Assembly: GCF_014270035.1 (NCBI RefSeq)
Contig: NZ_JACNEP010000005.1
Coordinates: 62,001 to 126,000, forward strand
DNA length: 64,000 nt
Direction: 5' to 3'
Source of the DNA: Neptunicella marina
Lineage (GTDB): Bacteria > Pseudomonadota > Gammaproteobacteria > Enterobacterales > Alteromonadaceae
Positions 27,617 through 37,518 of the stretch are shown here, piece by piece; position 1 is the first letter of the stretch, and every line of letters starts with the position of its first letter. A program made the translations under genes and the position numbers. The notes under the pieces are model-generated. The model worked only from the letters and a program-made list of their open reading frames with translations, searched no databases and was not told where the DNA came from.

Positions 27617-28968
27617 TGCGCGACCTGGCTTTAGTCTTTATGCTTTTTTTCTCGATATATTATGCGTTCAAGCGGCCATATATCGGGGTATGCGCGTGGG
27701 TTTGGATTGCACTTACCGCCCCAACTGACTGGGCATTTGGTTTTTCGACCCAATTCAGGATGAACCTGACCATAGTATTGGTCACAGTACTGGCGTATAT
27801 CTTCTCGCAGAAAAACAAAAGTCTTAAAGGCGGCTCACTGGGCCTGTTAACCTTTTTATTTGGTTTCTGGACGCTGATATCGTCCTACAACAACATTACG
27901 ATTTATCCGAGTCAGGTATGGGGCCACTGGTTCGAGTTCGTTAAAGTGTTAATGTTATTTTTGTTTGTATTGTTAACGATTCAAAAACGCCTGCATATCG
28001 ATACCTTTATCTGGGCCATTGTATTATCCATTTCCAGTTTTGCAGCATCGGGGGCATTTAAGTTTCTGGTTTCTGGTGGCAGTTACCGCATCGTGGGAGT
28101 TGCAGGGCAAATTCAGGACAGGAACGACCTTGTTGTTGCCATTAACATGTGTATTCCGTTAATTATTTACCTTGCCCAAACCTGTAAACATGCCAATTTG
28201 AAAAAAGGGCTCTGGGGCCTGTTAATACTCAACATAATTGCCGTTGTCGGCACATACTCCCGCGCAGGATTTGTTGGGTTATTGATCATAGGTGCAGCAT
28301 TTTGGTGGAAGTCAAAAAGCAAATTTAAAATCGCGCTTCTGGCAATGTGTTTAATTCCGGTATTTTACGCACTAGCCCCTTCCGATTGGAAAGCCCGTCA
28401 GTCTACAGTGGAAACGGCGGCAACTCAGGACAGTTCTTTTATAGGGCGGCTCTGGGCGTGGAAAATTTCGACCATGATCGCATTAGATCACCCATTTACC
28501 GGTGGTGGGTTCAGAGCAGTAATAGACCCGTCTATATGGAGTTATTATGCTCCCGCCACTCCCGACTTTCCGCCAATTGATACGCCTCCAATACCAGATA
28601 CGCAGCACTCCCTGGCGGCACATAATATCTACATGCAGGTTTTAGGGGATCACGGTTTTATTGGACTAGGTATATTTTTGTTAATTTTTTACCGGGCACT
28701 GAGTATTAACAAAGCCACACTAAAATTAGCCAAGCAGAACGGGCACCTGTGGGGTGTACATCTAAGCAGCGCGTTAAGCTTGTCGATTATTGGCTTTTGT
28801 ATCAATGGAGCCAATGTTAGCCGGGCTTATTTTGACCTGGTGTGGGCAATTCTGGCTATCATTGTAGTGGTCCAGGTTAACCGCGCCAGTTTATTTGCCA
28901 ACACACAAACCAGTACTCAGGAAACCACTCCGGACGGACGACAAATAACCAAACCCTCATCAGATTGA
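27616..28968 (+). CDS. Exosortase A-associated O-antigen polymerase/ligase-like membrane protein
   Basis: A 450-residue protein with about ten or more membrane helices and a large periplasmic loop (about residues 255-350) of the Wzy/WaaL type. The central loop motif SFIGRLWAWKISTMIALDHPFTGGGF and the later AHNIYMQVLGDHGF match what I recall of the family described as putative O-glycosylation ligase, exosortase A system (TIGR03097). It would polymerise the repeats or transfer glycan to a protein. The start overlaps the stop of the 27-codon frame by one base. Its end overlaps the convergent glycosyltransferase gene by 9 bases. Confidence 0.9.
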   Translation: MRDLALVFMLFFSIYYAFKRPYIGVCAWVWIALTAPTDWAFGFSTQFRMNLTIVLVTVLAYIFSQKNKSLKGGSLGLLTFLFGFWTLISSYNNITIYPSQVWGHWFEFVKVLMLFLFVLLTIQKRLHIDTFIWAIVLSISSFAASGAFKFLVSGGSYRIVGVAGQIQDRNDLVVAINMCIPLIIYLAQTCKHANLKKGLWGLLILNIIAVVGTYSRAGFVGLLIIGAAFWWKSKSKFKIALLAMCLIPVFYALAPSDWKARQSTVETAATQDSSFIGRLWAWKISTMIALDHPFTGGGFRAVIDPSIWSYYAPATPDFPPIDTPPIPDTQHSLAAHNIYMQVLGDHGFIGLGIFLLIFYRALSINKATLKLAKQNGHLWGVHLSSALSLSIIGFCINGANVSRAYFDLVWAILAIIVVVQVNRASLFANTQTSTQETTPDGRQITKPSSD

Positions 28969-30195
28969 GTTAAACAATTTGGCGAGTTTTTTGGCCCCTT
29001 CCCGACGTGAATAACGAGATAAATCATTTTGTATGGATAATGGCTGCTCTTTCAGCATAGCCAGTATTGCTTGTTTTATTTGTTCGACATCATCAATTTC
29101 TGCACGCGCAAAGATACGACCCGACTGCTGAGTTATCGAGGCCGTATCACTGCTTTTTCCGGCCAGTAACAAAATCGGTTTAGCCACACGAAAATACTCA
29201 AATAACTTGGCGGGGATCTGCCAGTCACAGGTACGGTGCTGAAAAATCATCAGCACATCTGCGCTTTGCATTTCCGCCAGTGCGTAGCGGTAATCTTTGC
29301 GTTCAACAATTTCAACCAGATCCTCAAGGTTCAGCCTTAAAATTTGCTGTTGATATTGTTGGTCACTGCCCGTTGCCCTGAATCGAAACAAAACATCATC
29401 AGCACTAATCAAACCCTGTTGCTTAAGTTGTGATAAAGCCTCAAAAAAATACTGCGGATTGCGCTCGTATACAGGTAATAATCCGCTATGCAGGAACACC
29501 TTACGCTTGTCTTTCTCCAATACAGGCAGATCACTAAAATCATCTTCATCAAAACCATTTTCAATTAAATGGAACTTATGGTGCAGATTTTCCGGATACC
29601 GCCGCTGATATTTTTCAATGGTGCCGGGTGATGTGAAGATGATGGTCGCAGCATGCGACAACACTTTCTTTTCAATCCAGCGCACGATTTTAAGTTTTAA
29701 TGAATTATCCCAGGTTTCCTCTTCCCAGACGGGATCACGTAAATCAACCAGCAATGGTTTATGCGTGATTCTGGAAGCCATATAACCAACCACCAACGAC
29801 GACACAATGGGGTAAGTTGCCCAAATACATTGTATCGAGTAACGTTTAACAAGCCGTACCGCCTTAATGATCGTACCCGGTATCCAACTCGCCCAGGGAT
29901 CGGGTATCGCGCAGGCAGAAAAATACTTACCTTTGTAAGACAACAACTTACGTGCATCCCACCCTTTTGTCCGTACGATGGGAATATCCTGCTGAAGCTG
30001 CTTAATCAATGCCTCATTTGCCGCATCAACATGCTCATACGCATCGGGGTTAATTGTCAGCACCACAGGACGAACCTGATAATCGGGTAAATATTTAGCA
30101 AACTTTAAAATCCGCAAGTAGCCACTACTGGCGGATATAGGCGGAAAATGAAATGAGATCAATAAGACATGAGTATTTCTACTTACAAAAGACAC
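28960..30195 (-). CDS. Glycosyltransferase, GT4-like
   Basis: A 411-residue GT-B protein beginning with VLLISFHFPPISASSGYLR, seen in glycosyltransferases of capsule and exopolysaccharide loci. The C-terminal half has the PAKLFEYFRVAKPILLLAG segment in place of the usual EAM motif. The start given is GTG with no good ribosome site, so it is uncertain by a few codons. It stands alone on the - strand and converges on the ligase-like gene with no terminator between them. Confidence 0.85.
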   Translation of the reverse strand: MSFVSRNTHVLLISFHFPPISASSGYLRILKFAKYLPDYQVRPVVLTINPDAYEHVDAANEALIKQLQQDIPIVRTKGWDARKLLSYKGKYFSACAIPDPWASWIPGTIIKAVRLVKRYSIQCIWATYPIVSSLVVGYMASRITHKPLLVDLRDPVWEEETWDNSLKLKIVRWIEKKVLSHAATIIFTSPGTIEKYQRRYPENLHHKFHLIENGFDEDDFSDLPVLEKDKRKVFLHSGLLPVYERNPQYFFEALSQLKQQGLISADDVLFRFRATGSDQQYQQQILRLNLEDLVEIVERKDYRYALAEMQSADVLMIFQHRTCDWQIPAKLFEYFRVAKPILLLAGKSSDTASITQQSGRIFARAEIDDVEQIKQAILAMLKEQPLSIQNDLSRYSRREGAKKLAKLFNSI

Positions 30196-30308
30196 AGCAA
30201 AAGATACAATAAAGTTATTTCAATTTAAAACTAAGACTGAATATAAACTGTTAACTAGTCAAGGTAATGATTTCGATACATGCATGAAAAATTTAAAGGG
30301 AGTTGATC

Positions 30309-31502
30309 TTGAATATAGGTATTGTCACTACATGGTTTGATCGCGGTGCCGCATTTGTATCTAAACAATATGCTGACATTTTATCAAAAGAAAATAGTAT
30401 TTTTATTTTCGCCAGAGGAGGAGAAAAATACGATAAAACATCGGCTCACTGGCAAACATATCCGGTTCTTTGGGGGAAAATTTATAAAGAAAGCGAGACT
30501 CGAGTTAACTGGAATGAATTCAAAAAGTGGATAATTGAAAATAACATAGACTTGGTTATATTTAATGAGCAAAAGGATTGGGAAATTATTGTTGACGCAA
30601 AAAAACTCAACATAAAAACAGTAGCCTACATAGATTATTACACTCAAGAGACAGTGCCGTTCTTTAGTTTATATGATGGACTAATCTGCAACACAAAAAG
30701 GCACTTCAGTGTTTTCAATTGGCATCCTGGAGCTATATATATTCCTTGGGGAACAGATATAGAGAAATTCCAGAATCCACATAGAGTAGACAACTTTAAG
30801 ACTCCTAAGTTTTTCCATTCTGCAGGTATGGGGGGAATAAGGTATAGAAAAGGAACAGATTTATTAGTGAAAGCTTTTAATCAACTAGAAGATAAAGCTG
30901 AACTTATTATACATTCTCAAGTGCCGTTAAGTTATTACTCAGAAATTGAACACTTAGTCAAATCAAATCCTAATATTTCCTTTATCGAAAAATCAGTACC
31001 TCCACCAGGATTATATTATTTAGGAAACATATATGTTTATCCATCCAAATTAGATGGAATTGGACTAACAATATGTGAATCTTTAGCAATGGGCTTACCG
31101 GTTATAACTACTAACTGCGCACCTATGAATGAATTTGTTTCTCATAAAAGAAATGGACTACTTGTTGATGTTGAAAAATATGTTGCAAGACCTGATGGCT
31201 ATTATTGGCCTGAGAGTATTTGCAGTATTACTGACCTTAAAAATGCAATGCAATTTATGGTTACCAACTTTCATAAAATACAAGAATTTTCTGACTTTTC
31301 GATTGAGAACGCTCATCAAAATTTTAATTGGGAGTCAAATGCAACTAAGCTACTGACAATTATTAATAGAATTGAACGAATCGACGTAAAACACGATATA
31401 CAAGCAAAAGCACTGGGTTACACCTTTTCAACTAGAGAAAAAGTGTACTCACGGTCACAAGCACTGATACGAAAAATTAGACGAAAATTGTTTCAGTATT
31501 AA
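30309..31502 (+). CDS. Glycosyltransferase (GT4-like) in AT-rich cassette
   Basis: A 397-residue glycosyltransferase with NIGIVTTWFDRGAAFVSKQY at the N-terminus and the donor motif SKLDGIGLTICESLAMGLPVITT. I chose the TTG at 30309 because AAAGGGAG ends 6 bases before it; the TTG at 30303 touches the ribosome site and is too close. Base composition is clearly lower in G+C than the operon before it (30841-30900 has 18 of 60 G+C against 31 of 60 at 25261-25320), which suggests a separately acquired cassette with the flippase gene. Confidence 0.88.
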   Translation: MNIGIVTTWFDRGAAFVSKQYADILSKENSIFIFARGGEKYDKTSAHWQTYPVLWGKIYKESETRVNWNEFKKWIIENNIDLVIFNEQKDWEIIVDAKKLNIKTVAYIDYYTQETVPFFSLYDGLICNTKRHFSVFNWHPGAIYIPWGTDIEKFQNPHRVDNFKTPKFFHSAGMGGIRYRKGTDLLVKAFNQLEDKAELIIHSQVPLSYYSEIEHLVKSNPNISFIEKSVPPPGLYYLGNIYVYPSKLDGIGLTICESLAMGLPVITTNCAPMNEFVSHKRNGLLVDVEKYVARPDGYYWPESICSITDLKNAMQFMVTNFHKIQEFSDFSIENAHQNFNWESNATKLLTIINRIERIDVKHDIQAKALGYTFSTREKVYSRSQALIRKIRRKLFQY

Positions 31503-31519
31503 GATGAGACTGTAATGGT

Positions 31520-32986
31520 ATGAATTCTATAAAAAAGTCTCTAATTTGGTCATTCTCAGAGCGTTACATTAATCAAATAATATCCTTAATAAGCTCAATG
31601 GTATTAGCTAGATTGTTATCGCCCGAAGAAATCGGAATTTTTTCCTTGTGCGCTGCATTAACGGCTATGTTAACGATATTTCGAGATTTTGGAGTAAGTG
31701 AGTACTTAATTCGTGAAAAAGAATTAACTAAAGATAAGGTAACTGGAGCTTATGCACTAACATTTTTAATGGCTTGGCCAATAGCCTTGTTAATTTACAC
31801 TCTAAAGGAAAATATAGCCTCATTTTACAATCAACCCGGAGTTTCAGAAATCATATCAATTCAAGCTTTGACTTTTATCGTTCTTCCATTCGCTTCTCCA
31901 AGTTATGCTTTGCTCAATCGTAATATGCAATTCAAAAACATTTTCATTGTGCAACTGCTTACAACCCTTATTTATGCAATTACATCAGTTACATTGGCGC
32001 TTTTAGATTTCTCTTATTTAAGTTTAGCCTGGGCCTCCTTGGCAAGCATAGTTGTGCAGACAATTATGGTTACAGTCTTTAGATCAAAGGAGTTTTTTTT
32101 ATTCCCAAACTTTAAAAACATTCATTTAGTATGGAAGTTTGGAGCCACATTCAGCTTATCCAGAACGATAGAAGTGGCAATGAACAATGTTCACGAATTA
32201 ATTATTAGTTACCAATTTGGATTCCATCAATTAGGATTATTTAGCCGCGCACTTGGATTAGTGAATATGTTTTGGACAAACATCACTTCAGCTGTAATCA
32301 GAGTTTTAGCTCCCTCTTTCGCCAAATCGTTTCATCAATCACCCAATCAATTACTAAACGATTACTGTAAGGCAATATCCTATTTTACAGTTTTAGCATG
32401 GCCATTTTTCGCCTTTGTTACTTTGGAAGCAAAAAATATCATTTTTATTTTATTTGGTGAGCAATGGATAGCGGCTGGACCAATTGCTTCTATTTTAGCT
32501 GCTTGTCAATTGATATGCAGCATTTCGACTCTTGCACCCAATATATTGGTTGCAACAGGCCATATAAAACAACGTTTGATTATTACTTTAACTATTGCAC
32601 CAATACATGTTATTGGAATTGTGATTGCATCATTTTTTAATATTTATTGGATTGCAGCTACTTGGGCTGTGACATGGTCCATAGCTTTATTACTATATAA
32701 CTATCATTTGAGTAAAATTATAAATCTAAGCTTTGATAATTTAGTAAAGTCATTTATGCCAAGTTTTTATATAACTCTTATCCCTTTTACTTTAGTAGCG
32801 GCTATTAATTTTTTTAGTAGTGGGCTCGAGTTTAATCCTGTTATATTTTTCGGTTTAAAATGCATAGTATTTAGTATCGCCTGGCTTATTATGATTAACT
32901 TAACTAAACATCCTCTGTCACAGGATATTAAAGCTGTAATACAATCAGCAAAATGGAAAAAATCCAGACATGGATCAACTAATTGA
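31520..32986 (+). CDS. Lipopolysaccharide/exopolysaccharide flippase (Wzx-like, MOP family)
   Basis: A 488-residue protein with about 12-14 membrane helices of the polysaccharide transport (Wzx/RfbX, WzxC-like) group. The N-terminus KKSLIWSFSERYINQIISLI and VLARLLSPEEIGIFSL are characteristic. It would flip the lipid-linked repeat to the periplasm for the polymerase. It follows the glycosyltransferase by 17 bases and shares its low G+C (18 of 60 at 31681-31740). Confidence 0.92.
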   Translation: MNSIKKSLIWSFSERYINQIISLISSMVLARLLSPEEIGIFSLCAALTAMLTIFRDFGVSEYLIREKELTKDKVTGAYALTFLMAWPIALLIYTLKENIASFYNQPGVSEIISIQALTFIVLPFASPSYALLNRNMQFKNIFIVQLLTTLIYAITSVTLALLDFSYLSLAWASLASIVVQTIMVTVFRSKEFFLFPNFKNIHLVWKFGATFSLSRTIEVAMNNVHELIISYQFGFHQLGLFSRALGLVNMFWTNITSAVIRVLAPSFAKSFHQSPNQLLNDYCKAISYFTVLAWPFFAFVTLEAKNIIFILFGEQWIAAGPIASILAACQLICSISTLAPNILVATGHIKQRLIITLTIAPIHVIGIVIASFFNIYWIAATWAVTWSIALLLYNYHLSKIINLSFDNLVKSFMPSFYITLIPFTLVAAINFFSSGLEFNPVIFFGLKCIVFSIAWLIMINLTKHPLSQDIKAVIQSAKWKKSRHGSTN

Positions 32987-32994
32987 AGGACATT

Positions 32995-33996
32995 ATGAAT
33001 AACAGCTCAGCAGACCAACTTTTGATCGCCGTCGTTATCCCTTATTTTCAAAAGAAGGAAGGACTGCTGGTAACTTGCCTGCGTTCGGTATTTGCCCAAA
33101 CATACGCCGACAATATTCATGTAGTAATTGTGGATGACAGTTCACCGCGATCTGCCGCCAGCGAACTGGAAAGCACAGATGAATTTCCGACAGATAAAAT
33201 AACACTGATCAAACAGCCTAATGGTGGTGCCGGAGCGGCAAGAAACAAAGCGCTAGACTCAGTGCCAGAAGGAACCGACTTTGTCGCTTTTATCGATTCC
33301 GATGACTCGTGGAAACCTCACCACTTAGAAAATGCGGTTAGAACGCTGCAGCAGGGTTACGATGCCTATTTTTCAGATTGGTGGTCATATAATTTCCCCG
33401 ATTCGACCAATTTTGAAAGAATTAAAACACTAACACCTTCTGAGCATGTAAAAGTCCCTAATCTCGACAATGTTTACGAATTGGGAATGACACCAATTGA
33501 ACATATTTTGAGTGATGGAGGTGGCGTTATACAGACCTCAACTGTGGTATATGACTTTAAAAAATATGCAAATCTTCGCTTTAGAGAAGAGTTTTTTAAT
33601 GGTCAGGATTTTTTCTTTTGGATGGACATGGGAGAGTTGGGTGCCCAGTACGCATTTTCAACCGATGTTGGATGTGAAAATGGAGAAGGCATCAATATTT
33701 ATCAGGGGTCAGGCTGGGGTACCGAACATTCCCTAAGACGTATTCGTAATGAATTGTTTGTTTGGGTTTCAACGGAAAAGTTTTATTCCATAAGCAAAGA
33801 GTTACATAAAAAGAATCGCAGGAAAATTGGTAGTCTGCAGGAAGCTTTCGCCCGGGATATTCTGCACAGGATACTGAGAAGAAAACCCATCAACCGCGGT
33901 TATTTTATCGATATTCTGAAAATGACTCCCAGCAGTATTTTCTATCTGCTGTTTACCCCATTTAAAGTCGTGTTCCAAAGTTTAACGGGCAAATAA
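32995..33996 (+). CDS. GT2-family glycosyltransferase
   Basis: A 333-residue GT-A glycosyltransferase. IAVVIPYFQKKEGLLVTCLRS at the start, VVIVDDSSP, GGAGAARNKALDSV and FIDSDDSWKPHHLE (DxD type) define family 2. The frame is open from a TTG at 32983, but GAAGGA lies 4 bases before the ATG at 32995, which is the better start. The flippase stop TGA falls within that ribosome site, so the genes are coupled. The G+C is back near that of the main operon. Confidence 0.9.
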   Translation: MNNSSADQLLIAVVIPYFQKKEGLLVTCLRSVFAQTYADNIHVVIVDDSSPRSAASELESTDEFPTDKITLIKQPNGGAGAARNKALDSVPEGTDFVAFIDSDDSWKPHHLENAVRTLQQGYDAYFSDWWSYNFPDSTNFERIKTLTPSEHVKVPNLDNVYELGMTPIEHILSDGGGVIQTSTVVYDFKKYANLRFREEFFNGQDFFFWMDMGELGAQYAFSTDVGCENGEGINIYQGSGWGTEHSLRRIRNELFVWVSTEKFYSISKELHKKNRRKIGSLQEAFARDILHRILRRKPINRGYFIDILKMTPSSIFYLLFTPFKVVFQSLTGK

Positions 33997-34001
33997 GTCT
34001 T

Positions 34002-34688
34002 TTATTCGATTGGGTACCCTGCATCTTCAAGCAAAATCTTCAACCCTGGCAACTGGTAACCTTGCTGGTAAGCAGATTTTGCTTTGACACGCGCCTCTTC
34101 ATAGCTTCCTAATTTAAAATAAGTTAGTCCCATGTTGTAATCCAGCTCGGCGCTTTTTAAACCGTTGGTTACAGCTAACTGATAGTACTTTAATGCATCC
34201 TGGTACAGTCCGTTTCTATGTTTATGAATTGCCCAGACCATCCATAGTTGTGGTTGTTTGGGGCCAAAAATATCGATCGCCCGTTTAAAATAGCAATCAA
34301 CAAAATAGGGTAATGGTTTTTGATCTTTTGCGTATGTTACCGAATCTTGTCTTTTTTTCTGGAAGCGTGAGGCTGTATCCAATGCAACAACATTATTGGG
34401 AATGGCACGCAGGGTATAATCTAAATCTTTAGAAAGATGGTGACTGGTTCTTCCTTTGATGAGGTTTTTAATGTCCGGGGTAAAGTGATAATTAGTCACT
34501 ATGGTGACATTATTTTCTTTTTCCCTTCCCCCTGCACCTAACGCGTAATTGGCTGAATCAAAATAATCAATTGGACCATACTGGTTTGCACCGTAGCTAA
34601 TTTTGCGACACACACCTGCCTGCTGAGCCATGATAGCGGGAGAAAAAACACAAAATATGAGGTACAAAGAAAACAATCTAAAATACAT
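34002..34688 (-). CDS. Secreted TPR-repeat protein
   Basis: From the ATG at 34688 the protein has 228 residues and a signal peptide (MYFRLFSLYLIFCVFSPAIMA). The middle is unrecognised (ISYGANQYGPIDYFDSANYA, YFVDCYFKRAIDIF), and the end holds two TPR-like repeats (DALKYYQLAVTNGLKSAELDYNMGLTYFKLGSYEEARVKAKSAY). The frame is open to 34766, but the upstream part is not signal-like. It is on its own on the - strand, 5 bases from the end of the GT2 gene. It could help periplasmic assembly of the polymer; that is inference. Confidence 0.75.
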   Translation of the reverse strand: MYFRLFSLYLIFCVFSPAIMAQQAGVCRKISYGANQYGPIDYFDSANYALGAGGREKENNVTIVTNYHFTPDIKNLIKGRTSHHLSKDLDYTLRAIPNNVVALDTASRFQKKRQDSVTYAKDQKPLPYFVDCYFKRAIDIFGPKQPQLWMVWAIHKHRNGLYQDALKYYQLAVTNGLKSAELDYNMGLTYFKLGSYEEARVKAKSAYQQGYQLPGLKILLEDAGYPIE

Positions 34689-34816
34689 AGTGCTAACTCT
34701 ATTTCGACATCCCTGAATCCAGCAATATATTACACCTGCATAAAAATAGCGATGCAGGCTTTTCATTTAATCATTGCTAGTACTGTTTGATTTCGCAACA
34801 ATAGCGCTAATCATGG

Positions 34817-36568
34817 ATGTGTTTAGTGAGCAAAATGAATTCAACTTCCTCTGTAACCAAATTAAACAATATTGAATTAGTTGTATCTCCAACTCTCAAG
34901 TGCCGGATAGTGACTCACCAGCCCTTTACTTACAGTACTGGTGATCAAGTAACAATAGTCTGTGGTGGTAGTCCCAAATTAAATGGAAAAGATTGTTTTG
35001 CAGAAGAATTGCTGACTCGATTTCAGCAACGGGTTGCCGATCTGTATAACAATCTGGATGGTAAGTTCTGGCTGCTCATTATTGACCATGCAAAGCAAAC
35101 AGCGTTGCTGGTTAATGACGTTATGGGTATTCAAAGCTGTTTTTACACTGTTCAACACAACACCTTTTATATTAGCGATTCGTTAAAATTAATTAAGCAG
35201 CAAGATGCTGTTCAATGCACCCTATCTAAGCAGGCTATCTTTAATTATTTCTATTGCCATTGTATTCCTGCCCCCAACACTATTTACGAGGAATGTTTCA
35301 AACTGTCGCCGGGTAATGCGTTATCGATTGATAGTAACGGTGTGATCGATACAGAGAATTTTTATAGCCCTGAATTCGCAACAAGTCTGGAAAATAATCA
35401 GGCTGCTGAAAAACAGTGTCTGGAAAATCTACAGCATATTGTAGAACAACAGACCAAACCTGACAGTGGCGCCTTTTTAAGCGGCGGTCTTGATAGCTCA
35501 ACGGTATCCGGACTACTATCCAAAATTCAGGATAATGCAAAAACCTTTTCTATTGGTTTTAAAGTCGCTGAATATGACGAAACCGCTTATGCCAATATTA
35601 CCGCTGAGCATTTCCAGACTGACCATAAAACGCTGTATCTGACGCCAGAGATGGCATCCGCCGAATTTATTGACGTTGCCCAGTATTTTGATGAACCATT
35701 TGGTAACTCTTCTGCCATGGCTGCATATTTTTGTGCAAAGTTTGCCAAACAACATGGCGTTAACCATTTGCTTGCAGGTGACGGCGGTGATGAGTTGTTC
35801 GCAGGCAATGAACGTTATGCAAAACAGAAAATTTTTGAACATTTTCATCAAGCTCCAGACTGGCAAAAAATATTGCCACGCACCGCTTTTGTTAATTCAG
35901 TGGCAGAAAAAATTCCTGTAGTGAAAAAAGTAGCCAGCTACATCAAACAAGCTGATGTATCTTTGCCAGACAGATTGGAAAACTATAATTTTATTCAGCA
36001 ACTGGGGGCAGAAAATATGTTCCCAGCGGCGTTTTTAGCCCAGGTTGATCAAGAACAGCCACTACAGCAAAAGCGCGAAAGATTCAGCCAATGTACGAGT
36101 CATCACCCGGTTGATCAGATGCTGTATCTGGATTGGAAGTTTACCTTAGCAGATAATGATTTAGTTAAAGTAACTAAAATGTGCGAGCTGGCTGATGTTG
36201 ACGTGGATTTTCCTTTTTTAAGTAAATCACTAATTGATTTTAGCTGTCGTATACCCGCAGATATCAAGCTTCCCGGCAACAAGTTGCGCGATTTCTACAA
36301 AAAAGCCTGCAAAGGGTTTTTGGCTGACGCAACCCTAAGCAAAAGTAAACATGGTTTTGGCCTGCCTTTTGGTGTTTGGATGAAGGAAGATAAAACACTG
36401 AAAGAACTAACCTTAACAACCTTAAATCAGTTTAAAACACGTAATATTGTCAAAGCATCCTTTATAGATGAGGCATTAAAAGCGCATCAAAATATTCATT
36501 CCGGCTATTATGGAGAGTTAATCTGGATAATGGTTATTCTAGAACTTTGGCTACAGGGTAATGAATAA
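34817..36568 (+). CDS. Asparagine-synthetase-like protein with degenerate glutaminase domain
   Basis: A 583-residue protein whose C-terminal two thirds is a good synthetase domain: SGGLDSSTVSGLL (222-234), FDEPFGNSSAMAAY, LLAGDGGDELFAG and KSKHGFGLPFGVWM. The N-terminal class-II glutaminase domain is altered: the start reads MCLVSKMNS instead of MCGI, and the RGPD and NGEIYN motifs are missing, though DGKFWLLIID and NDVMGIQSCFY keep the fold. It probably uses ammonia or another nucleophile, or adenylates a carboxylate for another partner. Starts at 34826 (GTG) or 34835 (ATG, with GAG 5 bases upstream) would remove the Cys. Confidence 0.85.
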   Translation: MCLVSKMNSTSSVTKLNNIELVVSPTLKCRIVTHQPFTYSTGDQVTIVCGGSPKLNGKDCFAEELLTRFQQRVADLYNNLDGKFWLLIIDHAKQTALLVNDVMGIQSCFYTVQHNTFYISDSLKLIKQQDAVQCTLSKQAIFNYFYCHCIPAPNTIYEECFKLSPGNALSIDSNGVIDTENFYSPEFATSLENNQAAEKQCLENLQHIVEQQTKPDSGAFLSGGLDSSTVSGLLSKIQDNAKTFSIGFKVAEYDETAYANITAEHFQTDHKTLYLTPEMASAEFIDVAQYFDEPFGNSSAMAAYFCAKFAKQHGVNHLLAGDGGDELFAGNERYAKQKIFEHFHQAPDWQKILPRTAFVNSVAEKIPVVKKVASYIKQADVSLPDRLENYNFIQQLGAENMFPAAFLAQVDQEQPLQQKRERFSQCTSHHPVDQMLYLDWKFTLADNDLVKVTKMCELADVDVDFPFLSKSLIDFSCRIPADIKLPGNKLRDFYKKACKGFLADATLSKSKHGFGLPFGVWMKEDKTLKELTLTTLNQFKTRNIVKASFIDEALKAHQNIHSGYYGELIWIMVILELWLQGNE

Positions 36569-36570
36569 CG

Positions 36571-37515
36571 ATGTTGCATTGGCTACTAAAACAGCTGGGT
36601 AAACTAACCAGCCGCAACAAATTGACGATTTTAATTTACCATCAGGTTGTTGATCAAAAAGATCCTATGCGAATGCCCGAGCCGGATACCAGCGAATTTG
36701 ACTGGCAAATGAAGCTAATTGCCCGGAATTTCAATCCGATATCGTTACCCGAAGCAGTTAAATTGTTAAAACAAAAAAGACTGCCTGCGAACTCGGTCTG
36801 TGTAACGTTTGATGATGGATATATCAATAACCTGACAGTCGCCCAACCTATCCTGCAACGTTATAAAATCCCCGCAACAGTTTACATAGCGACAGGCTTT
36901 AGCGATGGTCGAAATATGTGGAATGACAGATTAATTGACTTGATTGGTCAACAGAATATTACCGAATTCAACTTATCAGCAATTGACCTGCCCCCACAAG
37001 CTGTTGACGATTCTGTCAGTCGGGCACAACTCGCCTATCAGTTGATTCCTCATATAAAGTATTTACCTTACTCACAGCGTATTACAACAATTGACCAGTT
37101 ATACAAAGACAACAATGCTGAAGAATTACCCAGAAAAATGATGTCTCCTGAGCAGATTTACAACCTCTCAAAACTCGGGGTGGATATAGGTGCGCATACA
37201 GTTGATCATCCGATTCTGGCGGTTGAAGATGAAGGCACACAAAAGAGTCAAATTACGCAAAGTAAAAAGGCGTTGGAGAGCTTGCTAGGTAAGCAGATTA
37301 TTGGATTTGCTTATCCAAACGGTAAACGCTCAACGGATTATGATGATGCAGCAGTTGCCCTGGCAAAAAACGCAGGATTTGAGTACGCTGTGTCTACAGA
37401 ATGGGGGGTTTCAACTCCAACAACCGACCCGCATCAACTCAGACGTTTTACCCCTTGGGATAAAACCCCTTTTAAATTTCACTTGCGTTTAATTCTGAAA
37501 ATTCTGGGCAAATGA
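36571..37515 (+). CDS. Polysaccharide deacetylase-family protein
   Basis: A 314-residue NodB-type deacetylase with VCVTFDDGYINNLTVAQPIL (about 70-89, the metal-binding DD) and GVDIGAHTVDHPIL (the HxxxH pair), and GFAYPNGKRSTDY. No clear signal peptide is seen. It begins two bases after the stop of the synthetase-like gene. It is a second deacetylase beside the XrtA-type one at 17.6 kb. Confidence 0.9.
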   Translation: MLHWLLKQLGKLTSRNKLTILIYHQVVDQKDPMRMPEPDTSEFDWQMKLIARNFNPISLPEAVKLLKQKRLPANSVCVTFDDGYINNLTVAQPILQRYKIPATVYIATGFSDGRNMWNDRLIDLIGQQNITEFNLSAIDLPPQAVDDSVSRAQLAYQLIPHIKYLPYSQRITTIDQLYKDNNAEELPRKMMSPEQIYNLSKLGVDIGAHTVDHPILAVEDEGTQKSQITQSKKALESLLGKQIIGFAYPNGKRSTDYDDAAVALAKNAGFEYAVSTEWGVSTPTTDPHQLRRFTPWDKTPFKFHLRLILKILGK

Positions 37516-37518
37516 TTC

